Assembly (NCBI GenBank): GCA_034509735.1
Contig: JACGWO010000001.1
Location: forward strand, 10,556,854 to 10,620,853
Reading direction: 5' to 3'
From: Sesamum alatum
Taxonomy: Eukaryota > Streptophyta > Magnoliopsida > Lamiales > Pedaliaceae
Length of the DNA: 64,000 bases
Below the pieces are notes generated by a model. That model saw nothing but the letters and a program-made list of their open reading frames with translations, had not been told where the DNA came from and did no database searches. Numbering within the stretch: the first letter of the stretch is position 1; every line of letters begins with the position of its first letter. The position numbers and the translations under genes were made by a program. This document shows positions 29,001 through 40,727 of the stretch, in pieces.

Positions 29001-29522
29001 GCCGCTCGATCAGCAATCGTCACAGGACCTAATTACAAATTAATCACTTAACTTTCCAGCAATAGAAAAACTCAACAAATTATGATTAAAAAGCAACTTA
29101 ACAATTAGAAGACACGTATACAAGTAACTTTAACAACAAATATCAGAACACAACTTACTTAAATCCTCTTTATCGAGAATGTCGAAGCTTTTACGAAAGT
29201 ACTTGCGGATGACATCTCCGGCGGCGTCAGCGAGCCGGTTGCCTACGTTGACGAAGTCGTCAAGGTCAGAATTGTCCAATCCCATGGAAATAGCTTCATT
29301 GCTGCACTTCTGACTATTAGAGAGAGAAGAATCAACCGAAGTCATTCTAATTGGATTCAATTGAATTGATCTGAAATTTGAGGCTGAACTCAAATAATTT
29401 CGATTGCAAAAAGCAAATTCGGAAAATGCAGGACGAGAGGAGAGAACTGAGTTTCTGCAGTGGTTTAGAGAGAGGGAGTTGGAGGAGGAGAGAGAGAGCA
29501 TTTGGAGAATCTGTGTTTGCAT
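26017..29522 (-). CDS. HISN7: Histidinol-phosphate phosphatase, IMPase-like, chloroplast-targeted (IMPL2/HISN7)
   Basis: Nine minus-strand exons: 29522-29159, 29028-28950, 27940-27846, 27759-27710, 27576-27452, 27273-27207, 26697-26608, 26322-26211 and 26087-26017. All are in phase, giving 350 aa (Arabidopsis IMPL2 is 346). A Ser/Asn-rich N-terminus (about 60 residues, many S/L, few acids) looks like a chloroplast transit peptide. Inositol-monophosphatase metal motifs are present: YGEENGW (149-155, the two Glu), WVLDPIDGTKSFITG (Asp169, Asp172), and YGCDCYAYALLASGYVDLVVESGLKPYD near the C-end. The tail is FNVVAAGDKGVHQEALDSLQ. IMPL2 dephosphorylates histidinol phosphate, the next-to-last stage of histidine synthesis in plastids. 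The start is uncertain: Met at 29522 and Met at 29501 are both possible, and a TATATAA lies at 29537-29531, very close to both. Confidence 0.95.
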
Positions 29523-29759
29523 TGAGGAGTTTATATAGGCGGGAAAATGAGAAAGGGACTTTTCCGCATTCAATCGCACTGACAGTGCGTGATGTAAAAA
29601 GGGTTTGTTGGGGAAGGAGGGGCGGGGGGAGGCGTCGGAAGAACAAAAGAACGAAGGGGGAAGAGTGGAGGTTGACGTGTTTCCCACCGTTGGATCCGTC
29701 TCAGCTGACGGTAATAAGAAATAGCAGCCGGCTTTATAAAAAGTAACAAGCATAAGCGA

Positions 29760-31660
29760 ATCACACTATGCATAAATCAAAATTTGTAATTTATTTAAAA
29801 AATTAAATAGAAGATAGATAAGTGATTAAGCCTGATAAAATAAATTAACTTTGTATAAATAAAAAAATATTGATATAACTAATTATAAATAAGTTTAGTA
29901 TAAATAAAGACAATTTAATCAAATCATATTCTGTCCAAAATTCAAATAATTTTTGGTACAGAGAAACAAAGAACAAAAATAATACTGGACAATTTTGCGC
30001 AAAATTCAAAATCATGTTGCGATGATTTTAATTAGTACTGCCATAATTACTAGTGCCCTTCAAAAGATTATAATTGTGGGTAAATTTTCAGTCTATCCTC
30101 CAACTATATAGGCTACATTTTTGTGTCATTCCTTTCTAAACTTTGAAATGGTTACATTTATTTTTGTATTTGTACTGCAATTATAACTCAGCCCACTCAC
30201 TTTTTTTTCTTTCAAAAACAGTAATTATATAATTGTATTAATATTTTGATAAATTCAATAATTGATTTTTTTTTTCCTTTCAAAAACAGTAATTATATAA
30301 TTATATTAATATTTTGATAAATTAAATAATTGATGTGCTCAATCAATACATCGATATAACTAAAAATAAAATTAATTACAATAACTTTATATAAAATAAA
30401 ACAATCAATAATTTACTCTCAATCCACCCTCTCTTTATGTATCAATCAGTACTATATTTCTGCATTGCTCAGGATGTTTTTCCTCACTCTCCTTTGATTA
30501 ATGGGCCAAAATCTCCTTTGATTAATGGGGTTGTACGTATAGAATCCAAATATTATATATATGTTACTACTTTAGATATTATTATGATATAAAAAATTAA
30601 TAATTAATATTGTTTTAAAACAAATAATTTTAGACTAATATAATATTTTATTTACTTATTATGATATATTATAAGTTGTAAGTTAATATAAACCACTCTA
30701 GAGAAAAATTGAAATTTTTTTATACTTCAGGATATTAAAGTAAATATAATACTCAATAGAAGGATTATACGAATCAATGCACAAATTATAACTTCACCCA
30801 ATTTTTGAATTTATCCTTTACTACAATGAAAACGCACAAATTATAATTTCACCCAATTTTTAAATTTATCCTTTACTACAATGAAAACCAGAGGCCCATA
30901 CATTTTCAAGAAAATATAAATTTGAGAGTAATTAACTTATAAATTAAACATAATCATGAATGATAAAAGAAAATTCTAATTCAATCAATTTAATCAAAAT
31001 TAAACTAATCATAAAATAAATATAATACATTTATCGTGTAAATTAATGTATTTATCATATAATTTATTTACAATTTAAGAATAATTGAAAATGTATTACA
31101 CTTAACTCTTAATAATGAACCAAGAATCTTCCGGGGAGCACAGCATTTTTACTTGATTAATTTACTAACCCCACTCAGACCCACTTGACATTGTGGTTAA
31201 TTGCTGGCAAATCCCCACTTTGGCCGTGCTTTCATCATTTCTTCGCCACGCATAACTCGTGAAAGTGCACTTACGCTTTACTTATTTTTACGTACGTCTA
31301 CCCAATGTTGTATGCATTCGAGCTGCTGAACACTTAACCCAGTGGGAGGGAATATTGTACTTGTATTCTCTTAAGAGAATAATAACAAGTGAAGAAATAA
31401 TTTGTGGATCAAAAAGAAAAGCATCAGCTGTGAAGGAGAAGACGACTGAAGGATCAAACATAACAAACCGATTCGGTCTCATCTATGAGAAACAGTACAC
31501 AATTACAGACAAATCTCACATGAAAAACTAGCTGACAACACCAACAATCCAACAGAGTCTAAATACCTCTACTGCACATTATAATAGACATAATATTGTT
31601 ACACATGCATAGACATTAATAATTATATATTAAGCTAGATCTCGATTCGAGCTCATGAGT
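29760..31660. other. Intergenic AT-rich DNA with several small tandem duplications
   Basis: There is no gene. Three head-to-tail duplications are visible: 30209-30344 (two copies of 68 bp, core CTTTCAAAAACAGTAATTAT), 30779-30888 (two copies of 55 bp, core GCACAAATTATAACTTCACC), and a 24-bp-spaced repeat of TCTCCTTTGATTAATGGG at 30488-30529. Confidence 0.8.
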
Positions 31661-31671
31661 ACGTAGTCAAT

Positions 31672-32312
31672 TCATGGCTCCTTTGCTTGATTATGGTGGT
31701 GGCCTGGGAGCTTCTCCTTGATCCTATCCATGACGCCTTTCTTCTCGTGCTCTGGAGCCTGCCCAGGGACGGTGGTCGACGATTTGCTCGCCGCTGTAGT
31801 AGTAGTAGCAGTAGTGGCTGGTGTGCTGTGTGCGGCCTCACCCTTGTCTTTGTGCTTACCTCCCCCAAAAGTCTCCTTTATTTTCTCTTTCAGTCCCTTC
31901 TTCTTCCTTCTTCCTCCTTGTCCATCATCCTCCGACTACATATTTCACATAACAAATTTGTTAATCCATACGGTGGTAAACATCCAGTTCGCAGAATGAA
32001 GACTCAGATTCTTAAGTTGTTTTTTTCTTTTCAAAGACACAGACAATATTTATAAACAGAACTGACCGAACTAGAGCTAGAGCTGGAGCTGCCGGAGCGA
32101 CGAAGTTGTTCCTGCTGCTGCTGCTGCTGCTGCGGCTGCGGCTGCGGGGGAGGAGGTTCCTGCCTCTTAGGCTCCACAGCTGCCGTCTGCGTGGTGGTGG
32201 CGACACCCGTAATGTGTACGGGGTTGCCGTATTCATCAGTCAGCTTAACGGGATTCCCATACTGATCTGCCAGCTGAATAGGATTCCCATGCTCATCGCG
32301 TAAATCCGCCAT
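31672..32312 (-). CDS. YSK2-type dehydrin (LEA group 2)
   Basis: Two minus-strand exons, 32312-32067 and 31935-31672, give 169 aa. The Y-segments sit at exact 10-residue spacing: RDEHGNP (6-11, degenerate), DQYGNP (16-21) and DEYGNP (26-31). A Pro/Gln-rich stretch follows, then an S-segment of serines (about 74-82) that ends exactly at the intron and continues as SEDDGQGG. There are two K-segments: [16 protein letters not shown] (about 93-108) and [16 protein letters not shown] (about 147-162), the latter near the C-end. A His/Lys-rich linker joins them. Dehydrins are disordered, Lys- and Gly-rich proteins that protect membranes and enzymes during drought, cold and seed drying; the intron after the Ser tract is the usual YSK position. 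The upstream ABRE cluster fits abscisic-acid induction. Confidence 0.96.
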
Positions 32313-32537
32313 TATATATACTTTTTTCGTTGAGAATCAAACTCGACAAGTACTGTCACTAGAATTAAGAATGTTCCAGGCAATATAGAGCTTCAAAGTG
32401 AAAACATCAAGGGAGTTTGTCAGAGTTGAGAATTAATGAGAAATTTTTTTGGAGAACAAAGAGGTTGGGGGTTTATTTAAATTGGGAGAATTGAAGACGG
32501 TGGGAGTAGGCATTTTCTGCATGTTGATGAGGTCCTC

Positions 32538-32610
32538 ACACGTGTTGAAGAAGGTGGCTGAGGATTTACATGAAGCGTAGAGCTGCCACGTAAGTGAAGT
32601 AAGGGCACGT
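32538..32610 (-). promoter_or_regulatory. ABRE/G-box cluster upstream of the dehydrin
   Basis: Three ACGT cores lie within 75 bases: ACACGTGT at 32538-32545 (a palindromic CACGTG G-box), ACGTGGC on the minus strand at 32591-32585 (a perfect ABRE core) and ACGTGC at 32610-32605. They sit about 230-300 bases upstream of the start codon. An AT-rich TTTAAATAAA near 32470 could be the TATA element. Confidence 0.7.
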
Positions 32611-32639
32611 AGGCTCTCGACGGCTGCGGATTCGGATGA

Positions 32640-33834
32640 GCTACTATTTCACCCTCTAACCCACAAAAAGATGAAATCAGCTCAGCTCAGCTCGTGTGAA
32701 GATCATCCGTGTCTCAGTTTCTTACACTGGACATTTACAGCACCGCGCGCGTTCATGAATAATCGATATATGTTTCATATTGGGCCAGCTCGCTCGACAA
32801 AGACTACAGTTGAAGATTTTAAATTACACAGGCTTGTGATGGGCTCTTCCAGAGGCTGCCCAAAAACAGAGAAAGGCCCAATTTACAAATACCACCCCTA
32901 ACAGGAGTATGTATGTTACACGTATAATAATAACTAGGGTTATGTGACACATTTGATGTGTGTGCAAAAATATTTAATTGAATTTTTTTATAAATAAAAT
33001 AAAATAAATATAATATTAAAATAATTAAATAAATATTAAGATAAAATAATAATATAAAAATAACTGAGATAAAAATATATAATTTTGAAAAAGAAAATTT
33101 AGAAGTGGGAGAAAGAAAAATAAAAATAACTAACACTAAATATTTACAAAAGTTACTTTATAGTTGGAGATAGTGGGGTAGGGATTTTGAAGAGTGGGTG
33201 GATGAAAAATTAATAAATTAAGTTAAATATTACAAATAATTGTATTTACATCCTTGACATATCATCTGATTCCACAAATCTTTTCTATCTTTTGGATAAT
33301 GACACATATAATCACTAAAAACATCTGATCTGTTTTCACAAATCATTCCTATCTTTTGGGTAATGACACGTATAATCACCTAAAACATCAACTTCATCAC
33401 AAATCACTTATATCTTTTAAAAAATTATACACACCTCTCTAAAACATTAGCATCTTTACACATACTACAATAGTTTTTTAACTATCAGGGATGATTTATG
33501 TAATTACATACAAAATCTGTGAGTGATTTATGTAAACAAATCATAGCTCAGAGGGTGTTGTAATAATCCTTGATTAATAAGCTGCTGCGCATGTACGATA
33601 CGAGAACTTGAACTTAAACTTCAAGCACACAGTGCCTACTCGCAGGCCTGCCGGGTGATTTCATTTCATACGCTTAAACAGGAAAAACCCCAATCACCAT
33701 TATACAAGACAAAGCATACAGTCACATAATTCCAATTCCTACTATTTTCCTTTCTTTTCTATATAATAACAATGAATTGAAACTTCATCAAGTATTATCC
33801 CCATTCTTTACAGTGTGTGTCTGCAGTAGCTATC
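32640..33834. other. Spacer with threefold tandem repeat
   Basis: There is no gene. At 33257-33449, three diverged copies of a unit of about 61-64 bp occur; shared blocks are CACAAATC, TATCTTTT, TAATGACAC and TATAATCAC followed by TAAAACAT. Elsewhere the sequence is AT-rich and featureless. Confidence 0.75.
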
Positions 33835-34160
33835 CTACATCTGGCTGCATTTTCTTGGTGAGGATGCTGATGACTTTGCTCTCACGTCCTTCTTAGTACG
33901 CTGTCCAACACAGACACGAAGTCGAGATAGCCAATCGTGGTATTGAGTCTACAAAATTCAGGACACACATGATAATAGAGAGTTTATACGGCCTTCAGAA
34001 AGGTCTACAGAGAGATTGTAGCATGCAAATGGATTTGAGCAGAACTGATTTTGAATGGTATTGAACCCGCATTAAATCGCAAGTGCTGGTGTAGAATAAA
34101 AATCTAACATAATATTCAGGTTTCTCGGAGAGATGAGATGGAACTTACTTCTAAATCCAT
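33835..34160 (-). CDS. Spliced downstream ORF (41 aa), in frame after the RING gene stop
   Basis: After the RING protein's TAA (34172-34170) the same frame reads Ala-Ser-Ser then ATG GAT TTA GAA at 34160-34149, followed by a donor (GAA|gtaagttcc). An acceptor (tttgtag|ACT) opens an exon at 33948-33835 reading TQYHDWLSRLRVCVGQ...KDVRAKSS...KCSQM and stop. Joined, this gives MDLE plus 37 residues, in phase with the RING reading frame. It could be merely a 3' UTR with an intron, a stop-codon readthrough extension, or a separate small protein. I do not recognise the sequence. Confidence 0.35.
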
Positions 34161-34169
34161 GGAGGAAGC

Positions 34170-36424
34170 TTAGTTCTTGCTAGATCTTGCCCAGAAAAAG
34201 CCCCTTCTTAGAGTAGATTGATTATCGGATGGCGATCTACTCGTTTTTGAGCCAAATGAGAAGTGTCGTCTCAGGAACGGCTTTCCTATTGAGGTCTTCA
34301 TGCTTGAACTTGAGCTCATCCTGGGACTCCTTCCCTCAACTCCACTGCTTTTATGATGATCAAACATAATATCACTACTGAGGTCACTATCCACAACACG
34401 CTTCCTAGATCGTTTCCTGGCTTTTGAATCCAGTTCAGCTTTCAATGCCTTTTCGGACATCTTCACAGTCCGTTTCTCCCCCAAAGTACAAACTGGGCAA
34501 GCAGGATCGTACTTGTTGATTTCAGGAGTCATATACTCCAAGCATTCGGCATGGTAGACATGTCCACAAGTTAAAACAGAAACAACAGCAAGTTCACTAG
34601 TGGATATTATTTTCTGGCTGCTCCATCCCCACGAAGATCTCTCAGTTAAAACCTTCGTACAAATACCACAAGTTTGGAGATCAAAAGAAGTAAATCCAGA
34701 ATTACGCCCACTAGATCTGGTAACTTTGTCCCGGCTGAATCCTGATGTTTCACTATCAAAAGACCACCTCTCTCTCCGAGTAGTCATGAGCTCTGAGAAG
34801 CCAGGGATTGACCAACTGTCTGAAGATCCACCATTGGAGCCCCTCGTCGATTCATTGCACCAAGCAGGGGGCAGAAACAAAGATGGTTCTTCAGATATTG
34901 AGATTGTTGGTGACTTGTACTCTGGAATCCTGCTATCAGAGACTTGACGTAATAACCTATGTCCTGGAGAACGGTGATGCCATCTTGAAGGAGTGGAGTT
35001 TGGAGGAAGCAGGTGGCTTTGGGAAGACAGTGGGGATGCTGATATAGATGAAACTGAAGGAACGGAAGGAGAGAGCTTCATTGGGGATGGATATGAAACA
35101 GATGCCGAGTCAGATGGCTCCTTCACCTGAATAGTAACAGCACAAACAAAACAAAAACATTGTGAACTTCAGAAAAGAATCTCAAGCTACATATCTGCAT
35201 GTTAACGTGGACCAAAAGAAATCAACTGACTTCATCTATACTCTCCACATACCTCTCCAATATTCCGTGAAATAGCTTGATCTGCAAAAAAGAATATAAA
35301 TAAGTATATACAAGTATTGAAGATATCTAACACAGAACCAAAGAAAATACTATCACATTCCATTTCATATGTCAAGCAGGACTATCTGTCAGAGTTTTGC
35401 TATGATGAATCAACAAGAGAAGTAAATACTTGGATAGCCAGTATTTCTTACAATTGTGCTCGAAGTGATAATGAATCTGATAGATAAAGGAGCATATTAA
35501 CAATCAATCATTTTCTACCAAAGAATCAACTCAAGCCATAATGACCAGTGAAGAACTGACAGGAACACCAAAGACTTACATTATGAAATGAGGACATGGA
35601 ACCTCCTACTACAACTGTCTAGACTTATATCTTATCCTAATGAGTCCAGCCCGGGCTCCCTCTCTCTCTGTGACACACACACACACACACATACTCTCTT
35701 TCTAAAATTATTGCATAGCATCACATACTTCTCTAGCTTCTTTTTACACAAGTAAATAATCTTTGCAATATATTTTCTGATTCTGTTTATCTCAACATCT
35801 ACCAGGGTAAGACTACAGCTGCCTGAAAATGTCCATTTTAGTACAAAGATAATTCTTAATCTTTTCTTTAAACATGTGAATTACCTAACAACTTGCAGAT
35901 ACAAGTCTCCTTTGACACTACAGCAGATGACCTAGAAAAGAGAGGGTGTTTTCCACTCCACCATCATGATGACTTTGTTGAACAGGATTTCAGTAATAAA
36001 CAATTGTCATTTGAAGAAATTACTTCCAATCACCATACTTTGCATTTTGTAAAGCATTTAAAATGAGAAGATAGGAACCACCATATAGTGATTTACCAGA
36101 TGATGGAAGCCTTAAAATTCCATCATTTCCTTCAGAAAGAGGGGACTTTTGCCACGCAAGTGATCGGAAACTATCTAATGGACTACCATCCTCAGAGGCA
36201 AATGCATTTTCAACAGTGGTTCCAGATTTCACTTCCATTTGGTCGTTTCCACAACCTCCATTATGTAACCAATTTGCAGGTGTCTCTTCCCCAGCTACTC
36301 TTACACGATTATCCCATCGAAAGCTCCAAGTTGGTGAATAGCGGGCATGCCTCTGCAAAGTTTCACCTGGTGATCCACTTGTTATAGTTCTATCCTTAGC
36401 GGCGACACAACAAGCAGCTCCCAT
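34170..36424 (-). CDS. RING-type zinc-finger protein with putative N-myristoylation signal (MGAACC)
   Basis: Minus-strand exons 36424-36097, 35281-35253 (29 bp micro-exon) and 35126-34170, in phase, give 437 aa. The N-terminus MGAACCVAAKD fits N-myristoylation at Gly2 with palmitoylatable cysteines, suggesting membrane association. YSPTWSFRWDNRVRVAGEET is a conserved motif of this plant family. A long Ser/Pro-rich disordered middle follows, then a RING with ligands Cys272, Cys275, Cys306, His308, His311, Cys314, Cys329 and Cys332 (CGIC...CGHVYHAEC...CPVC). The spacing between the second and third ligands is unusually long (30 residues). The tail is basic and Ser-rich. RING proteins usually act as E3 ubiquitin ligases, but no substrate is known from this sequence. 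A leader intron is likely between about 36531 and 37556. Confidence 0.85.
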
Positions 36425-37790
36425 TCTTTCTCACACACTGGCTAAAAATGCGATAAATATGGCTAATTGCTTTTACATCAGTGAACTCCAAAAAGTAAAT
36501 GTGAAGGGGACCAATAGATCCAAAATAACCTGCAATTGTAAAGTCAAGTCAGCTATCATCAATGATAAATTAAGAAGTCGAGAATGCTGGTACTCCTTCA
36601 TCCATCTGTTTTTAGCCACAATGTAATACAACATAGCAGATCCCCTGTACTTTCTTAGACTTAAAGTAGTAACCTAACATACAAAGCCTTAAGATTCCAT
36701 GATCCTAACAGGAGTTTCCAACTCATTATGCCACAAATAATCATGAATTGTATTAATCATAATTTTCTTGAGATCCTTACAACCACAGAAATGAGAATAA
36801 CCCTTTAGGACAAAATCATCCCAAGATTTGACAAGTACAAATGGAAGCACCCTAAGAATACATTGGCTAATTAAAAATTCTCAAAATCTACATTTCCACT
36901 GGGATTAAGTAAATCCACAACCGAAATTTCTTTCCCCACAGCAACAAACCCCACTAAAATAAAAATATGGACCCAACAACTGAATCAACAATCAACTGAA
37001 TCGGAATCACCATACAATTCCTATTACATAATTCTTACTAAAACCACACCTCCAACCACTCGGCTTAAGGCACATATGTCCTCTTGACGATCTAATATAA
37101 CAGTTCACCCGTTCTGGAACAGCTATTCCCAAAAATTAGACAAAAAGTACAAGAACCCGAAGGCGTAACAAATTCCATCAAAAAAGTTTCAAAGTGAACA
37201 ATACCTAAACTAATAAAACTTTATACTGGTTAAAAATAGGAAAAACTAACACTCGAGTTTCAAGTGCTAATTTTGGAAGAGAAGACTAATAAAAACACTA
37301 AAAACACGACGAGTCCAACACTGCAGAGGTCAATAGAGATCCGAAACTCATGCCTAAACAACTGAAAATCAAAGTCAAAATACTTTGGCATTATATTTAC
37401 CACTAATCCACATAATTTCAATTTTCACCTCCTCTTAAACATATTTTTTCGAGGAAAACAAACAAACAAAAGAAAAACAAATCCGCATACTTCACAAAAC
37501 TGCAAAATAAAAATACAAGAAATTGCATCTCCTTATATAAACAAACGAAACTTACGCGATCGAACGGTACCTTTTCACCGCTCATGAACCCTAGACAAAA
37601 AGAGGAGAGAGAGAGAGAGACTTTGTAAGTGTATGTTGAGAGTCAGTAACTTATATAAATTACATATGCATTTGAGTAATACTAAAATAACATATACAAT
37701 CGGTGTATGGAGAGAGAGAGAGAGAAATACGTGGAAAGTAGAGAGAAAAAAGGTTCTTATTCTGTTCGTCGACACTACTTATAAGTAATT
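36425..37790 (-). promoter_or_regulatory. RING gene leader, leader intron and GA-rich promoter
   Basis: A donor (GCG|gtaagt type, about 37556) and an acceptor (ttgcag|GTTATT, about 36531) on the minus strand suggest a roughly 1-kb 5' UTR intron. GA/CT microsatellites lie at about 37598-37620 and 37709-37724, a frequent feature of plant core promoters and leaders. No coding exon is seen here. Confidence 0.45.
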
Positions 37791-38595
37791 TTCAGGCAGG
37801 AAAGGGCAGAGAAGACATTTATTTGACGGCGTTAGTTGGCGCTCCGTTGCCAGTCCACGTTTCCAGACGGCGGTGGTTGCAGGTAACGGCGTCAATGTTC
37901 ACATATCGTCAGCACGCGTCTCTTTTGGAAGGCTATCATCATTATTTTAAGTTCTAAGTACAATTTTTAATGCCTATTGTCTAAATTTGGCTGCTCAAGA
38001 AATGATTTGTGCTATTGAGTGGTACGTTACTGTGTGGGAGTGGTACATTATGGACCTCCCTTGACTTCTTTTTGCACTATGTGACTGGTTTCTTCTGGGG
38101 TACGCGGAGTGCGCACTACGCATTCCGTGCTTTTCCACGCCACACGTAAGTATCATGAAATTATTTTGGGTAAATTCGAATAAAGTGCAATTTTACAGAT
38201 TATTTACATCACATAAATAAGATAGTACTTCTAAATAAAATAGTTAATTCTTCTGTACAACTATCTAAAATTTTCAAACGTAAGTGCCCATATAATTATT
38301 GAAATTTTGAGAGAAATGAAATTTACTTGGACATAACGAAATTAGGGAATAAATGCAATTGCTGCATAGGTATAGTAGGCCTTCGCACATATGATGAAAC
38401 TCAAATTTATGATATCATACTCAATTGTGGGATGTCAAGTTTAATTTTGACCTGGATTGAATATTTCGAATAATTAGAAATAATATATTTCTCTCGTAAA
38501 TGTTCTTTCACAATTTATCTCCAAATGAGTATTATTTGTAACTTAACATATTTTCTTCTCAAATTTGAAGTATTTTAGCTAAATATATGGGAGGA
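37791..38595. other. Intergenic, no feature recognised
   Basis: AT-rich spacer. I see nothing supportable in it. Confidence 0.4.
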
Positions 38596-38822
38596 AATGA
38601 AAGCAACTCTTATGTGATATTGCAAATGAGCAATTTACCCTCCTATGAAAAAATAAAATAGCAATTTATCTTCCTATATTTTTTAAAATGAATTAATTTA
38701 CCTCCTCATGTTTTTTAAAATGGAGTAATATAAAGAACACATGGAGGTAAATTGCTATTTTTCTTTTATAGGGAGTAATTTACTCATTTGTAATATTACA
38801 GGAATGTAAATTACATCAAATC
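38596..38822. mobile_element. Small foldback/MITE, copy 1 of a local family
   Basis: The left arm TGATATTGCAAATGAGCAAT is mirrored by TACTCATTTGTAATATTAC on the right, and the next blocks (AAATAGCAATTTATCTTCC versus GGAGGTAAATTGCTATTT) also pair. It is non-coding. Related copies lie at 39958-40108 and 40308-40386. Confidence 0.6.
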
Positions 38823-39957
38823 TCGATAAATTGGACAAATTAATTCAATCAATACATCAAATATGAATAAAAATAATAAATAAATGACAATAACTCACAT
38901 AAAAGTGAGATAAATACTAACACGTCCAATAGAATTCAAACTCATAACTTCAAATTTATTTATGAGACGTCCATTCAGTCATGGATGCTTAGCAGAGATC
39001 CCCGTACATGGTGAATAACCAAATTCCAATTGAAATAAAATCTTCAAGATAAATCAATATAATTCAAGGGAATCAATGAGAGGACATCAATTCAAATTCT
39101 GGATTTTCGAATTGAGAGAGATCAAGAATCCTCACTATTTCTTAGATTCATGGCCCAATTCCATTCAGAGGGGTCTTTCATTCACATTTTTTTTCCACAA
39201 AAAACGTTTTCTAAAAACTCTTTGACCCCAACAACATTAACCATTAGATTAAAATACCATTATTCACTATACATCCGATTCTAACACCAAGAAAACGTGG
39301 TTTCTTCTACTAGAAATAGAAATAGAAATAGAAATAGACCGTCGCATATTCATTGTTTGTCACAAGCAAAAGCGGCCACACGCCTTTTGTGAATGGCAAT
39401 TTTTAGAAAACAACAAAAAAATAGAGTGGAAAAATGAAAGGCATAAATATAATAGCAGGAGGCAGCAGCGAATTCGTGGAACTGATTCCCATTCCATGGT
39501 AGTGGTCCCAAAACAAGAGGCTTTTAGGGATTTGGGCCCCATGCTCCCCAACTCTGGCCCATCTAGTGGGATGGCTGAGCCCATTAAGGTGAGGCTTCGC
39601 TTTACGGATAAAACTAACAGAAAATGGGATAAAACGACACCCCAATATCTCGTTTTATGTTAAAAGGAGGATCGTTTTAAATCTTTGTTGATGTAAGAGG
39701 ACAGAATGGAAAGATTGGTGTAAGTGTCAGACAAGCACTGAATTCACCTTTTGCTGAGTAGGAAAGTTTTAAAAGAATGAAATGAGAATGGCACTAATCA
39801 TTTTGAGTCAAGTATATTTTTCTTGCCTTTTCCCTATATCCTAAGGCAACTGCTATTATCATGATATTAAAGTGTTGAGTCTAATCTAGCTTGTACATAA
39901 GTTCATCTATACTTAAAAATATTACAAATGCTTCACAAATGCTTTAATATTATTAAA
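38823..39957. other. Intergenic spacer
   Basis: No gene was recognised. The only pattern is a short AGAAAT array (GAAATAGAAATAGAAATAGA) near 39313-39336. Confidence 0.4.
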
Positions 39958-40386
39958 GGAAAATGCAAGTTCTTATAAGAAAAAAAATAATAACAATTTA
40001 CTTTTCTGTGTTTTTTCAAATGAATTAATATATCTCTTTAGATAATTTTTTTTACAGGAGTAATTTACACATACTACATATCATAGGGAGATAAATTGCA
40101 CTGAATCCTGTATATTAATGGTGATTGCTTGCGAATTTTCATTGTAATTTGTGAAAATTCATCTGAACAAATTGATTCCGAACAATTATGAAGATAAAAT
40201 ATTAGTTGAATTGTGTAAACTTTTTCATGTTACGTGTTTTTCTCATCTTATTTTCTACACAAATTTTGAAACATATCAACTAATTCTCTAGACTAGGCAG
40301 GAAGGAGAAAAATGCAAGCAACCCCCTGTGATATTACAAATATGCAAATTACAATATCACAGAGAGGTAAATTGCATTAAACCCAG
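39958..40386. mobile_element. Two decayed copies of the local foldback family
   Basis: Copy 2 (39958-40108) begins GGAAAATGCAAGTTCTTATA and ends CATAGGGAGATAAATTGCAC. Copy 3 (40308-40386) begins AAAATGCAAGCAACCCCCTG and contains TGATATTACAAATATGCAAA and AGAGAGGTAAATTGCATTAA. The shared ends identify one family with 38596-38822; copy 3 appears internally deleted. Confidence 0.55.
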
Positions 40387-40727
40387 GCAGGAAGTGATCG
40401 ATGTTCATCGTTTGCATTACATAACTTTGCTAAATGGAAGAAATTGAAACTTAACTTTCACACAATATATATAACATGGCATATATTAGTAAAATACATA
40501 ATTCATACGTAGTAACTAAAACGTACGTAGCTGGCGGGGCTCATATTTCACATATACGGTCATACTCTATTATACAAAGACTAAGCATATCGACTCCTAT
40601 TCATGCAAATTAAGACATATACTACGGAAAAATGATTACAACATTTTTCCTCACATACATTATTTTTATTCATATATATATATATATGTATTAAAACTAT
40701 GTATATTGTACTCAAGCTATGACGACT

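Noticed and set aside
29130..29753. Longer IMPL2 N-terminus from an ATG at 29753
   Set aside because: That start lies upstream of a strong TATATAA and of any likely transcript start; family length supports Met 29522 or 29501.
34600..35047. Plus-strand open frames opposite the RING gene
   Set aside because: They are antisense shadows of the RING coding exon; the minus strand carries the RING ligands and consistent splicing.
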